Assembly (NCBI RefSeq): GCF_001665575.1
Contig: NZ_LZSU01000036.1
Span: 124,001 to 188,000, forward strand
DNA: 64,000 nucleotides
Direction: 5' to 3'
Origin: Mycobacterium sp. 852013-51886_SCH5428379
GTDB lineage: Bacteria > Actinomycetota > Actinomycetes > Mycobacteriales > Mycobacteriaceae
Under the pieces are notes generated by a model that was not told the origin of the DNA, searched no databases, and saw only the letters and a list, made by a program, of their open reading frames with translations. Below, piece by piece: positions 36,983 through 45,420 of this stretch. The stretch's first letter is position 1. Each line of letters begins with the position of its first letter. A program made the position numbers and the translations under genes.

Positions 36983-37369
36983 ATGACGACCAGCCGCATC
37001 GACCGGGTGCTCGCAGCCGCCCGGGACAAGCTGCAGCGCATGCCCGCCGCCGACGTACCCGCCGCGGTCGCCGACGGCGCACTGCTCGTCGACATCCGGC
37101 CCGCGGCCCAGCGCACCCGCGAGGGCGAGGTGGCCGCCGCGCTCGTCATCGAACGCAACGTGCTCGAATGGCGCTGCGATCCGACCAGCGACGCCCGGTT
37201 GCCGCAGGCGGTCGACGACGACGTGTTCTGGGTGGTGCTGTGCTCGGAGGGGTACACCTCGAGCCTGGCCGCGGCCGCGCTACAGGAGTTGGGGCTGCAC
37301 CGCGCCACCGACGTCATCGGCGGCTACCAGGCGTTGCAGGGCGAAGGCGTTCTGGCGCAGCTGAACTAG
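36983..37369 (+). CDS. Rhodanese-like sulfurtransferase
   Basis: A 128-residue single-domain rhodanese. LLVDIRPAAQRTREG is the CH2A-type motif. The active-site loop is VVLCSEGYTSS, with Cys87 as the persulfide carrier. The C-terminal GGYQALQGEGVL is standard. It moves sulfane sulfur between donors and acceptors in the cytosol. It is coupled to a cysteine dioxygenase with GGAGGG before its ATG. Its last 4 nt overlap the end of the convergent hydrolase gene. Confidence 0.9.
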   Translation: MTTSRIDRVLAAARDKLQRMPAADVPAAVADGALLVDIRPAAQRTREGEVAAALVIERNVLEWRCDPTSDARLPQAVDDDVFWVVLCSEGYTSSLAAAALQELGLHRATDVIGGYQALQGEGVLAQLN

Positions 37370-39072
37370 CCGTTCTCGCCCGAGTGCATCATCGGCCGCA
37401 GCCGGGCGGTCTTGTCCGGCGTCCACCCGGGTGGCTGCAGGACGGCGGCCCACGCATCGACGACGTTGGCGACGTAGACGTGCCCGTGACCGTCCGGGAC
37501 GTTCACCGCCACCGCCATATCCGCGGACACCTGCAGGAACGTCACCACCGGGATCCACTTCATCCGCGCGGTGCGGTCATAGCCGGGCGGTTCCTTCAAC
37601 CAGTCCGGCCGGGAGAACAGCAGATCGGGGTTCCACCACGCGATCGGATCGGAGGCGTGCTGCAGGTACACCACCCGCGGTGTCTCCCAGGGCTGTTCAG
37701 GCCTGTCGAGGTCTTCGGGCTGCGCGACGAAGCGGACACTCTCCCCGTTGTCGTAGATCGGCAGCCATTCCGGTGACCCCGGATCGCGGTTGTGGGTCAG
37801 CTGCGCCCAGATCTCGTTGTTGAACGTCGGTCCGGAGAACAGGGCGCCGTCGGTGCGCGCGACGAGGTTGTTCAGCGCCAGGAACGGCGCCTCGCCGCCG
37901 AACGAGCCCAGGCTCTCCCCGAACACCACCAGCCGGGGGCGGTCGGCCTCGGGCAGTTCGCGGACGAGGGCGTCGACGGCTTCGAACAGTGCCTGTCCGG
38001 CTTGACGCGCGTTCTCCTTGTCGACGAGGAACGACAGCCAACTCGGCAGGAACGAATACTGCATGGACACGATCGCGGTGTCGCCGTTGAACATGTACTC
38101 CAGCGCGGAGGCCTCCGCGTCGTTGATCCAGCCGGTGCCCGTCGTCGTCGCGACCGCGACCACCGCACGGTCCAGCCCGCCGGTGCGCAGCAGTTCACGG
38201 GCCGCCAGCTCGGCGGTCGCGCGGATGCCGTCGGCCGAGTTCAGCCCCGCGTACGCGCGGATCGGCTCGATGGCGGGCGCGCCGTTGAACTCCTCGAGGT
38301 CCGCGACAGTGGGTCCGTTCGCCACGAAGACGCGCCCCTGATGGCCCAGCGACTCCCAGCTCACCAGGGACTCCGGCCCGCCGGAGCGCAACACCGAGGT
38401 GGGGGCTGCGTTGTCCGGATCGGTCTCGTCGTTGACGGCGGCGAAGGTCTTGTTGATGGTGCTCATCGCGAACCGCACGACGACACCGTTGAGCAGTGCG
38501 ATCGTCAGTGCAAGCACCAGCGCCACCGCCACGACCGCGGAAACCCTTGGCGGAGCGACTTTCTCGAGCTGTCGCACGAGGAATCGGACGAGTTTGCCTA
38601 CCAGCTGGCCGATCTCGACGAGTGCGAACAGCACCACGATCGACAGCACCGCCGTCAGCGGGTGGTCCCAGAACGCCAGCCGCGCAACGCCCATGAAATC
38701 GCGCACCTGGTCCTGCCAGACGTGGAAGTACACGATCATCAGGACCTGGCCGACGACTCCGACCACGATCAGCGCGAGCCAGGCGAACTTCGGGGCGCGC
38801 GGCGTGTGCTCCCGGGAGAGCATGAACCGGAACAGCCATACGCCGAAGACGCCGAGCCCGTAACCGATTGCGCCGGCGCCACCGCTGACCAGCGCCTGGA
38901 ACAGCGGGCCGCGCGGTAGCAGCGACGGCGTCATCGACAGCCAGATGAACACCAGGCCGGTCGCGGTGCCGAAGAACGTGTAATGGCGCAACCACCAGGC
39001 CCGCGGGGCGGGTGGTTGCTCGGCCGTCTCCTGCGGGGGTGTCTTGTCGAGGACCTCCGCGGTGTCGCTCAC
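37366..39072 (-). CDS. Membrane-anchored alpha/beta hydrolase (Abhydrolase_9, Rv1069c-like)
   Basis: A 568-residue protein in two parts. Residues 25-225 carry four to five membrane helices (TPSLLPRGPLFQ is the conserved N-domain motif). A C-terminal hydrolase domain (about 255-555) has nucleophile VVFGESLGSFGGE and PTFNNEIWAQLT. This matches the Abhydrolase_9 N-terminal and catalytic family seen in actinobacteria. The substrate is unknown; lipid or ester cleavage at the membrane is inferred. Its GTG lies 9 nt after the echA8 stop, so it is probably the third gene of an echA9-echA8 operon. Confidence 0.87.
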   Translation of the reverse strand: MSDTAEVLDKTPPQETAEQPPAPRAWWLRHYTFFGTATGLVFIWLSMTPSLLPRGPLFQALVSGGAGAIGYGLGVFGVWLFRFMLSREHTPRAPKFAWLALIVVGVVGQVLMIVYFHVWQDQVRDFMGVARLAFWDHPLTAVLSIVVLFALVEIGQLVGKLVRFLVRQLEKVAPPRVSAVVAVALVLALTIALLNGVVVRFAMSTINKTFAAVNDETDPDNAAPTSVLRSGGPESLVSWESLGHQGRVFVANGPTVADLEEFNGAPAIEPIRAYAGLNSADGIRATAELAARELLRTGGLDRAVVAVATTTGTGWINDAEASALEYMFNGDTAIVSMQYSFLPSWLSFLVDKENARQAGQALFEAVDALVRELPEADRPRLVVFGESLGSFGGEAPFLALNNLVARTDGALFSGPTFNNEIWAQLTHNRDPGSPEWLPIYDNGESVRFVAQPEDLDRPEQPWETPRVVYLQHASDPIAWWNPDLLFSRPDWLKEPPGYDRTARMKWIPVVTFLQVSADMAVAVNVPDGHGHVYVANVVDAWAAVLQPPGWTPDKTARLRPMMHSGENG

Positions 39073-39081
39073 GCCAGCACT

Positions 39082-39858
39082 TTAGCGATGCGTGAAGTTG
39101 GCGGGGCGTTTCTCGCTGAACGCCGCCATACCTTCCTTCTGGTCGTCGGTGGCGAACGCCGAATGGAAGAGCCTGCGCTCGTAGAGCAGACCCTCGGTGA
39201 GGCTGGACTCGTACGCCCGGTTCACCGCTTCCTTGGCCATCCGCGCCGCGTTGCGCGACATGCCGGCGATCGCGGCGGCGGTCTCGTTGGCCTCGTCGAG
39301 CAGCCGGTCTGCGGGCACCACCCGTGAGACCAGACCGCTGCGGTCGGCCTCCGCGGCATCGATGGTGCGTCCGGTCAGGATCAGGTCCATCGCCTTGGCC
39401 TTGCCGATCGCGCGGGTCAGCCGCTGCGAGCCGCCCATGCCCGGCAGCACGCCCAGCTTGATCTCGGGCTGGCCGAATTTGGCGGTGTCGGCGGCGATCA
39501 GTAGATCGCACATCATCGCCAGCTCGCAGCCGCCGCCGAGGGCGTAGCCGGCGACCGCGGCGATGGTGGGGGTGCGGGTGGCGGCGAACTTCGCCCAGGG
39601 CGCGAAGAAGTCGGCGGTGAAGACGTCGGCGAACGACAGGCTCGCCATCTCCTTGATGTCGGCGCCCGCGGCGAACGCCTTCTCGCTACCGGTGACGATG
39701 ATCGCGCCGATGTCGGGATCGTCGTCGAATTCCGCTGCCGCCGTGGTGACCTCGTGCATCACCTGGCTGTTGAGGGCGTTCAGCGCTTTGGGCCGGTTCA
39801 GTGTGATGGTGCCGACCCGGCCGTCGCGGGTGACGAGGATGGTCTCGTAGGCGGTCAT
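39082..39858 (-). CDS. echA8: Enoyl-CoA hydratase EchA8
   Basis: A 258-residue crotonase that hydrates trans-2-enoyl-CoA in beta-oxidation. The oxyanion-hole sequences are [10 protein letters not shown] and [16 protein letters not shown]. The two catalytic glutamates fall in GGCELAMMC and [20 protein letters not shown]. The C-terminal [21 protein letters not shown] is typical of true short-chain hydratases. ATG 39858 follows the echA9 stop by 2 nt. It corresponds by position and sequence to M. tuberculosis Rv1070c. Confidence 0.94.
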   Translation of the reverse strand: MTAYETILVTRDGRVGTITLNRPKALNALNSQVMHEVTTAAAEFDDDPDIGAIIVTGSEKAFAAGADIKEMASLSFADVFTADFFAPWAKFAATRTPTIAAVAGYALGGGCELAMMCDLLIAADTAKFGQPEIKLGVLPGMGGSQRLTRAIGKAKAMDLILTGRTIDAAEADRSGLVSRVVPADRLLDEANETAAAIAGMSRNAARMAKEAVNRAYESSLTEGLLYERRLFHSAFATDDQKEGMAAFSEKRPANFTHR

Positions 39859-39860
39859 GG

Positions 39861-40907
39861 TCACTCCTTGTGGGGGAAGGTGAGATCGGGGTCGGCGGGC
39901 TGGAAATAGGCGTCGACGTCGTCGGTGGTGACCTCGGCGATCGAGGCGGGCGACCACTTCGGATTGCGGTCCTTGTCGACGAGCTGGGCGCGGATGCCCT
40001 CGACGAAGTCGTGTGAGCGCAGCGACGCACACGAGACGCGATACTCGTCGCGGAGCACGTCTTCCAGTGTGTCGAGCCGGGCGGCCCGGCGGACCGATTC
40101 GAGCGCCACGGCCAACGCAACGGGGGAGCGGGTCTCGATCAGGTCGGCGGCACCGGCGGCCGCGTCTGCGCCGTGCGCCCGCAGCGCCGCGACGATGTCG
40201 GCGATCGTGTCCTTCGCGTAGCACTCGTCGATCCAGTCGCGTTCTGCCAGCAGGGGGCTCGCGGGCGGTTCCTGCGCGTGGGCGGCCAGCGCGGCGTCGA
40301 CGCCGTCGGCGATGACCGCGGCCGTGAAGGCCTCGAGCGCGTCGTGCGGGACGAAGTGGTCGGCGAATCCCATCGCGATGGCGTCGGCGCCGGAGAACGG
40401 TGCGCCGGTCAGCGCCGCGTGGTAGCCGAGCAGACCGGGCGCGCGGGACAACAGATAGGTGCCGCCGACGTCGGGGATGAAGCCGATGCCGACCTCGGGC
40501 ATGCCCATCTTCGTGGTGTCGGTGACCACGCGGACGTCGCCGTGTGCGCTGACGCCGACGCCGCCGCCCATCACGATGCCGTCCATCAGTGCGACATAGG
40601 GTTTGGGATAGCGGCCGATGTAGGAGTTGAGCTGGTACTCCTCGAACCAGAATCGACGCGCGTCGGCGCCGTCGGCCTTGGCGCTGTGGTAGAGCGCGAT
40701 CACGTCGCCCCCGGCGCACAGACCGCGCTCGCCGGCGCCGCGGAGCAGCACGGTGTGCACCGCGTCGTCATGCGCCCAGCGGTCGAGGGCTTCGCCGAGG
40801 ATGGTGACCATGCCGTGGGTCAGTGAGTTGATCGCCTTGGGCCGGTTGAGGGTCAGCAGACCCACACCGTTCTCCACTGTTACTAGGACGTCCTCGTTTT
40901 CTGCCAC
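39861..40907 (-). CDS. echA9: 3-hydroxyisobutyryl-CoA hydrolase-type protein EchA9
   Basis: A 348-residue crotonase-superfamily member longer than hydratases, as expected for 3-hydroxyisobutyryl-CoA hydrolase of valine degradation. [17 protein letters not shown] and [19 protein letters not shown] form the oxyanion hole. [20 protein letters not shown] carries the catalytic Glu and Asp. The C-terminal [16 protein letters not shown] is diagnostic of the hydrolase group. It is the first gene of the operon echA9-echA8-hydrolase. It may instead act as a hydratase on unusual acyl-CoAs. Confidence 0.9.
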   Translation of the reverse strand: MAENEDVLVTVENGVGLLTLNRPKAINSLTHGMVTILGEALDRWAHDDAVHTVLLRGAGERGLCAGGDVIALYHSAKADGADARRFWFEEYQLNSYIGRYPKPYVALMDGIVMGGGVGVSAHGDVRVVTDTTKMGMPEVGIGFIPDVGGTYLLSRAPGLLGYHAALTGAPFSGADAIAMGFADHFVPHDALEAFTAAVIADGVDAALAAHAQEPPASPLLAERDWIDECYAKDTIADIVAALRAHGADAAAGAADLIETRSPVALAVALESVRRAARLDTLEDVLRDEYRVSCASLRSHDFVEGIRAQLVDKDRNPKWSPASIAEVTTDDVDAYFQPADPDLTFPHKE

Positions 40908-41049
40908 GAATGCAATCTAGATCGTGACCCCGCCGACGTGTGCGACGGGTAAGGTTTCGCACGATAGGGCTGGGAAGTTCCTGTGAAAAAAGTTTCGGTT
41001 CCGGGAACCTGACCGGCACGACGCTCGTTGAGCGAGTGTTCGACAGTTT

Positions 41050-41067
41050 CGGACCACTATCGGACCA
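41050..41067 (+). promoter_or_regulatory. Direct repeat CGGACCA x2 upstream of the BI-1 gene
   Basis: CGGACCA occurs at 41050 and again at 41061, an 11-nt spacing close to one helical turn, 21 nt before the GTG start. This suits tandem binding of an activator or response regulator. Confidence 0.35.
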
Positions 41068-41087
41068 TTACTTGAGAGGACCCCACG

Positions 41088-41939
41088 GTGCGCGAGAGCA
41101 GCAACCCGGTATTCCGCTCCCTGCCGAAGACGCAGGGCGGCTATGCCACATTCGGGACCGGAGCCGCAGGCTACGGCGCCCAGCAGGTGCAGGCCGACCC
41201 GTACGCGGCGCCTTACGCCCAGCATCCCGAGCAGACCGGCGTCGCCCGGCCGATGACGATCGACGACGTCGTCACCAAGACCGGCGTCACGCTGGCAGTG
41301 CTGTCGGCCGTCGCCGTCGTCTCCTACTACTTGGTCAGCGGGAACCTCGGGCTCGCCACCCCGTTCGCTCTCGTCGGCGGACTCGGCGGCCTGGCGCTGG
41401 TGCTGATCGCCACGTTCGGCCGTAAGCAGGACAACCCGGCCATCGTGCTCGCGTACGCCGCACTCGAAGGTCTGTTCCTCGGCGCGGTGTCGTTCATCAT
41501 CGCCAACGTGGTGTCCTTCGGCGGTGTGGGCATGATCGCCCAGGCGATCGTCGGAACCATGGGTGTGTTCTTCGGCATGCTCGTCGTCTACAAGACCGGC
41601 GCGATCCGCGTGACGCCGAAGTTCACCCGGATGATCGTCGCCGGCATGTTCGGCGTGCTGGCCCTGGTGCTGCTCAACCTGGTCCTCGGCCTGTTCGGTG
41701 TCGGCGGTGGTGCCGGCCTGGGCCTGCGCGACGGCGGCGGTCTGGCGATCGTCTTCTCGCTGGTCTGCATCGCGCTCGCGGCGTTCAGCTTCCTGATCGA
41801 CTTCGACTCGGCCGACCAGATGGTCCGCGCCGGCGCGCCGGAGAAGGCGGCCTGGGGCGTCGCACTCGGCCTGACCGTCACCCTGGTCTGGCTGTACATC
41901 GAGATCCTGCGCCTGCTGAGTTACTTCAACAACGACTAG
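41088..41939 (+). CDS. Bax inhibitor-1/YccA family membrane protein
   Basis: A 283-residue membrane protein of the BI-1/TMBIM family (YccA group), whose members act as pH-gated calcium leak channels or protease modulators. A Gln/Tyr/Ala/Pro-rich cytosolic start (1-55) precedes seven membrane helices. Family segments include YAALEGLFLGAVSF and a C-terminal DFDSADQMVRAGAPEKAAW, where the acidic pair corresponds to the calcium/pH gate. GAGAGGA precedes the GTG. A strong terminator follows. It corresponds to Rv1072. Confidence 0.9.
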   Translation: MRESSNPVFRSLPKTQGGYATFGTGAAGYGAQQVQADPYAAPYAQHPEQTGVARPMTIDDVVTKTGVTLAVLSAVAVVSYYLVSGNLGLATPFALVGGLGGLALVLIATFGRKQDNPAIVLAYAALEGLFLGAVSFIIANVVSFGGVGMIAQAIVGTMGVFFGMLVVYKTGAIRVTPKFTRMIVAGMFGVLALVLLNLVLGLFGVGGGAGLGLRDGGGLAIVFSLVCIALAAFSFLIDFDSADQMVRAGAPEKAAWGVALGLTVTLVWLYIEILRLLSYFNND

Positions 41940-41953
41940 TTGCTCTGCGAGGG

Positions 41954-41987
41954 AAGCCCGGCACCGGTGGTGCCGGGCTTTCTGTTG
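41954..41987 (+). terminator. Rho-independent terminator after the BI-1 gene
   Basis: A perfect 12-bp stem (AAGCCCGGCACC and its complement, 41954-41965 and 41969-41980) with a 3-nt loop is followed by a T-rich TTCTGTT. It is the clearest terminator in the window, 14 nt after the stop. Confidence 0.88.
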
Positions 41988-41997
41988 TGTGGGGGAC

Positions 41998-42021
41998 GTT
42001 GAGTTTGTTCACAGATCGCGA
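41998..42021 (+). repeat. Dispersed 24-nt repeat, copy A
   Basis: GTTGAGTTTGTTCACAGATC followed by GCGA. It matches copy C at 20 of 24 positions and lies 74 nt before the DUF559 gene. Confidence 0.7.
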
Positions 42022-42025
42022 TTCG

Positions 42026-42038
42026 TCCACAGATCGCG
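42026..42038 (+). repeat. Dispersed repeat, partial copy B
   Basis: TCCACAGATCGCG repeats the second half of copy A directly after it. Confidence 0.6.
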
Positions 42039-42094
42039 CTCTGTAGACAATCTCGACGGGTGAGGACGTCGGCGTCAGGGCCGAACCTTCGAGC

Positions 42095-42940
42095 ATGCTC
42101 GACAAGCCCTTCATCGGTACGGAGGCAGTGGCCGCCGGCGTGATCCGGAAGCACCAGCTCCGATCGCAGTACGTGGCGCTGCACCCGAACGTGTACGTGC
42201 ACCCCGACATCGTGCTCACTCTCCGCGCACGGGCAATCGCAGCCTGGCTCTGGTCGCAGCGACGCGGCGTCATCGCGGGCGCGACCGCCTCCGCGCTGCA
42301 CGGCGCGAAGTGGGTCGACGACACCGAGCCCGTCGAACTGATCGTGTCGTGCGGGAGACCACCTGCCGGCCTACGCACCTCCGCGATGACGCTGCACGGC
42401 GCCGAACGGGTCCACATCGGCGGGTTGCCCGTCACCACGATCGAGCGCACTGCGTTCGACCTGGGCCGGCGTGGTGGGCTCGACACAGCAGTGGCCCGCC
42501 TGGACGCACTCGCCGCCGCGACGGGATTCGAGGCGGTGAACGTCTTCCAGGTCGCGCGGTGTCATCCGCACTCACGCGGTCTCCGTCAGCTGGAGTCGGC
42601 GCTCGGCCTGATGGATGCCGGGGCGGAGTCGCCCAGGGAGACGTGGTTGCGTCTCCTGCTGATGCGCGCCGGCTACCCGCGACCGCGTACTCAGATCCCC
42701 GTCCGCAGCCCCGACGGACGGCGCAGGTACTACCTCGACCTGGGCTGGGAGGACATCAACGTCGCCGTCGAATACGAGGGCGACCACCACCGCACGTCCA
42801 AGGAGCTCTTCGCCTACGAGATCCGGCGTCTGGAAGACCTTGCCGCCGCCCAGTGGCAGGTCGTCCGCGTCGCCGCACGCAGCGGCGACGCCGACATCCT
42901 GGACCGAGTTCGGCGTGCGTGGCGGCTACGAGGGTGTTGA
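42095..42940 (+). CDS. DUF559 domain protein with AbiEi-like N-terminus (Rv1073-like)
   Basis: A 281-residue protein. The N-terminal half (GVIRKHQLRSQYVALHPNVY, then RGVIAGATASALHGAKWV) resembles the AbiEi/antitoxin-type winged helix region found before DUF559. The C-terminal half is a restriction-endonuclease-like DUF559/Vsr fold with YYLDLGWEDINVAVEYEGDHHR. There, Asp, Glu and the following His/Arg fit a PD-(D/E)xK-type site. Nuclease activity is inferred from the fold. The gene stands alone between dispersed repeats, its stop codon lying inside copy C. It corresponds to Rv1073, for which I know no function. Confidence 0.83.
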   Translation: MLDKPFIGTEAVAAGVIRKHQLRSQYVALHPNVYVHPDIVLTLRARAIAAWLWSQRRGVIAGATASALHGAKWVDDTEPVELIVSCGRPPAGLRTSAMTLHGAERVHIGGLPVTTIERTAFDLGRRGGLDTAVARLDALAAATGFEAVNVFQVARCHPHSRGLRQLESALGLMDAGAESPRETWLRLLLMRAGYPRPRTQIPVRSPDGRRRYYLDLGWEDINVAVEYEGDHHRTSKELFAYEIRRLEDLAAAQWQVVRVAARSGDADILDRVRRAWRLRGC

Positions 42941-42959
42941 GTTTGCATCCAGATCGCGA
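42936..42959 (+). repeat. Dispersed 24-nt repeat, copy C
   Basis: GTTGAGTTTGCATCCAGATC followed by GCGA. It includes the TGA stop of the DUF559 gene and is the left arm of a large inverted repeat with copy D. Confidence 0.7.
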
Positions 42960-42971
42960 TATCGCCGCGGG

Positions 42972-42995
42972 CGACGATCTGTGTGCAAAGTCAAC
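42972..42995 (-). repeat. Dispersed 24-nt repeat, copy D (inverted)
   Basis: On the minus strand it reads GTTGACTTTGCACACAGATC then GTCG, 18 of the first 21 positions identical to copy C. C and D can pair as a 21-bp imperfect hairpin between the convergent DUF559 and fadA3 genes, possibly ending both transcripts. Confidence 0.68.
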
Positions 42996-43014
42996 GCAGA
43001 GGGGGAGCGGGGAG

Positions 43015-44232
43015 CTAGGACAGGCGCTCGATGATCATCGCCATACCCTGGCCGCCGCCGACGCACATGGTCTCGAGGCCGAACTGCTTGTCGCGGGTCT
43101 GCAGGTTGTTCAGCAGCGTGGCCGTGATGCGGGCGCCCGTCATGCCGAAGGGGTGACCGAGCGCGATCGCCCCGCCCGACACATTGAGTCGGTCCTCGTC
43201 CATCCCCAGCTCGCGCGCCGAACCGAGCACCTGGACGGCGAACGCCTCGTTGATCTCGTAGAGGTCGATGTCGCCGATGCTCATCCCGGCGTTGGCCAGC
43301 GCCTTCTTCGACGCCTCGATCGGACCGAGGCCCATGATCTCCGGCGACAGCCCGGACACGCCGGTCGCCACGATGCGCGCCAACGGTGTCAGGCCCAGCT
43401 CCTTGGCGCGGGTGTCGCTCATGATGACCACCGCGGCGGCGCCGTCGTTGAGCGGGCACGCATTACCGGCAGTCACCGTGCCGTTCGGCCGGAAGACCGG
43501 CTTGAGCTGGCTGATCTTCTCGTAGGTCGTCCCCGCGCGCGGGCCGTCGTCCTTGCTCACGACCGTCCCGTCGGGCAGCGTCACCGGCGAGATCTCCCGC
43601 TCGAAGAAGCCGCTGTTGATGGCCTCCTCCGCGCGGTTCTGCGAGCGCACACCCCAGTGGTCCTGGTCCTCGCGGCTGACACCGGTGAACAGCGCGACGT
43701 TCTCGGCGGTCTGACCCATCGCGATGTAGAGGTCCGGCAGCACGCCGTCCTCGCGCGGGTCGTGCCACTCGTCGGCACCGGCGGCGCCCTGGGTGGACCG
43801 TTCCATCGCCTCGGCGAACGTCGGGTTCTTGGTGTCGGGCCAGCCGTCGGCGTTGCCCTTCGCGTAGCGCGACACGGTCTCGACGCCCGCGGAGATGAAT
43901 GCGTGGCCCTCGCCGGCCTTGATCGCGTGGAACGCCATCCGCGAAGTCTGCAGCGACGACGAGCAGTACCGGTTGACGGTGGTGCCGGGCATGAAGTCGT
44001 AGCCCAGCTGTACGGCGACCGCGCGGCCGATGTTGAAACCGGACTCACCCGCGGGCTGACCGCAGCCCATGATCAGGTCGTCGATGTCGCGCGGGTCGAG
44101 CGAGGGCACCTTGTCCAGGGCGGCGCGCACCATCTGCGCGGCGAGGTCGTCGGGCCGCATGTCGACCAGCGACCCCTTGTTGGCGCGGCCGATCGGCGAA
44201 CGCGCGGTCGAGACGATGACGGCTTCAGGCAT
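43015..44232 (-). CDS. fadA3: Acetyl-CoA acetyltransferase FadA3
   Basis: A 405-residue thiolase closing a beta-oxidation cycle or condensing acetyl-CoA. The acyl-accepting Cys90 is in NRYCSSSLQTSRMAF, the NEAF motif in YEINEAFAVQVLG, and the catalytic His in GGAIALGHPFGMTGAR. The second Cys is in ETMCVGGGQGMAM. All standard degradative and biosynthetic thiolase elements are intact, unlike the Ltp protein at 31665-32855. It corresponds to Rv1074c. It faces the DUF559 gene tail to tail. Confidence 0.94.
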   Translation of the reverse strand: MPEAVIVSTARSPIGRANKGSLVDMRPDDLAAQMVRAALDKVPSLDPRDIDDLIMGCGQPAGESGFNIGRAVAVQLGYDFMPGTTVNRYCSSSLQTSRMAFHAIKAGEGHAFISAGVETVSRYAKGNADGWPDTKNPTFAEAMERSTQGAAGADEWHDPREDGVLPDLYIAMGQTAENVALFTGVSREDQDHWGVRSQNRAEEAINSGFFEREISPVTLPDGTVVSKDDGPRAGTTYEKISQLKPVFRPNGTVTAGNACPLNDGAAAVVIMSDTRAKELGLTPLARIVATGVSGLSPEIMGLGPIEASKKALANAGMSIGDIDLYEINEAFAVQVLGSARELGMDEDRLNVSGGAIALGHPFGMTGARITATLLNNLQTRDKQFGLETMCVGGGQGMAMIIERLS

Positions 44233-44262
44233 GACGGCTCCTCGGTTGCGGCTGAGGAAAAC

Positions 44263-45228
44263 CTAGCTTGCGGACGCGACGACCGGTGCGGGGACCCCGG
44301 TGGTACGCCGCCACAGTCGGGTCACGCCGCCCACCTTGGCCAGCAGCGTGCTGACGTCGGCGGCGCGCGTGCGCAGCGCCCGGTCGGGCGGACCATCGAC
44401 ATGGCACTCACCGAGCGCCTCGCACAGGGCGGGCAGCAGCTGGCTGGCCGCCAGCGCGTACCCGGCCGCCGACGGGTGGAACATGTCGTCGGAGAACAGC
44501 ACGTCGGGCTGCTTGTAGAACTCGGGTGCCAGCAGATCGGAGAACGGCACAGGCACCCCGCCCTCGGCGCGTACGGCCGACGCCTGCGCCCGCGCCAGCC
44601 GCAGACCCAGGGCGCGGGTGACGGTGCGCAGCGGCTGCGGGATCGCGGTGATCACTCCGAAATCCGGACACGTGCCCACGACGACGACCGCGCCGCTCGA
44701 GCGCAGCCGGGCGACGGCCTTGCCGAGCCGGCGGGCCGACTGCGGGATGCCGTTGAGGGCGGTGATGTCGTTGGCGCCGATCATGATCACCGCGGCGTCC
44801 GGTGGCGGGCCGGCGACGAACATCGCGTCGATCTGGCCGGACAACCCCTTCGAGGTGGCGCCGACGATCGCCTTGGTGCTGAGCCGGATTCGCTTACCCG
44901 ACTGTTCGGCCAGTCCGCGGGCCATCAGGACGCCGGGCACCTCCTCGGCGTCCCGGCAGCCGTACCCGGTCGCGGTGGAGTCCCCGAAAACCATCAGGTG
45001 CAGGTCGAACGGATCGCCACGCTGCCAGCGCTGCACCGGACCGCCGCCGGGGGAGTAGACGCCGTCGGCCCGGGGCGGGATGTCCCAGGCCTTCGGGATG
45101 GTCTGACGGGCCTGATCGGCTTGCCCGCTCAGCAGGTTGCGCGCCCCGATGTAGGCGGTACCGGTCGAGGCGACGGTGGCCGCCGTGGCGAGGGCGATGG
45201 TTCCTCGGCGACGTGCGCGAATTCCCAC
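44263..45228 (-). CDS. SGNH/GDSL hydrolase (Rv1075c-like)
   Basis: A 321-residue esterase of the SGNH fold. Block I is LMVFGDSTATGYG with the nucleophile Ser. The oxyanion Gly and Asn lie in MIGANDIT, and the Asp-x-x-His pair in SDDMFHPSAAGYA. The N-terminus RARRRGTIALATAATVAST is a probable export signal or membrane anchor. From memory, Rv1075c has been shown to be an exported GDSL esterase. It is transcribed toward fadA3 with a 30-nt gap and may be co-transcribed. Confidence 0.88.
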   Translation of the reverse strand: MGIRARRRGTIALATAATVASTGTAYIGARNLLSGQADQARQTIPKAWDIPPRADGVYSPGGGPVQRWQRGDPFDLHLMVFGDSTATGYGCRDAEEVPGVLMARGLAEQSGKRIRLSTKAIVGATSKGLSGQIDAMFVAGPPPDAAVIMIGANDITALNGIPQSARRLGKAVARLRSSGAVVVVGTCPDFGVITAIPQPLRTVTRALGLRLARAQASAVRAEGGVPVPFSDLLAPEFYKQPDVLFSDDMFHPSAAGYALAASQLLPALCEALGECHVDGPPDRALRTRAADVSTLLAKVGGVTRLWRRTTGVPAPVVASAS

Positions 45229-45420
45229 ACGGCGAGTTTAAGTCGGGGATCGGCGGCTTACGGCGCGCCACGGCAACGATGGCGATCACAGTGCGGTATC
45301 GAACCCACCACCTATTTTGTTTAGAAGGGTGTGATACCGGTTACATGTGCGAAGCTAAGTTACGGAGACTGGCTGAGTAGCTGAGCACCCGGCACTACAA
45401 CGGCGTAGAAGGTGATGGCA

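Noticed and set aside
39082..40719. Extended start for echA8 inside echA9
   Set aside because: The first ~286 codons are an out-of-frame Arg-rich reading of echA9; the crotonase fold starts at the ATG 39858.
42310..45324. 1004-codon plus-strand open frame
   Set aside because: It is a shadow across DUF559 (other frame), fadA3 and the SGNH hydrolase (antisense), all of which have full catalytic motifs; the translation is Arg/Gly/His-rich.
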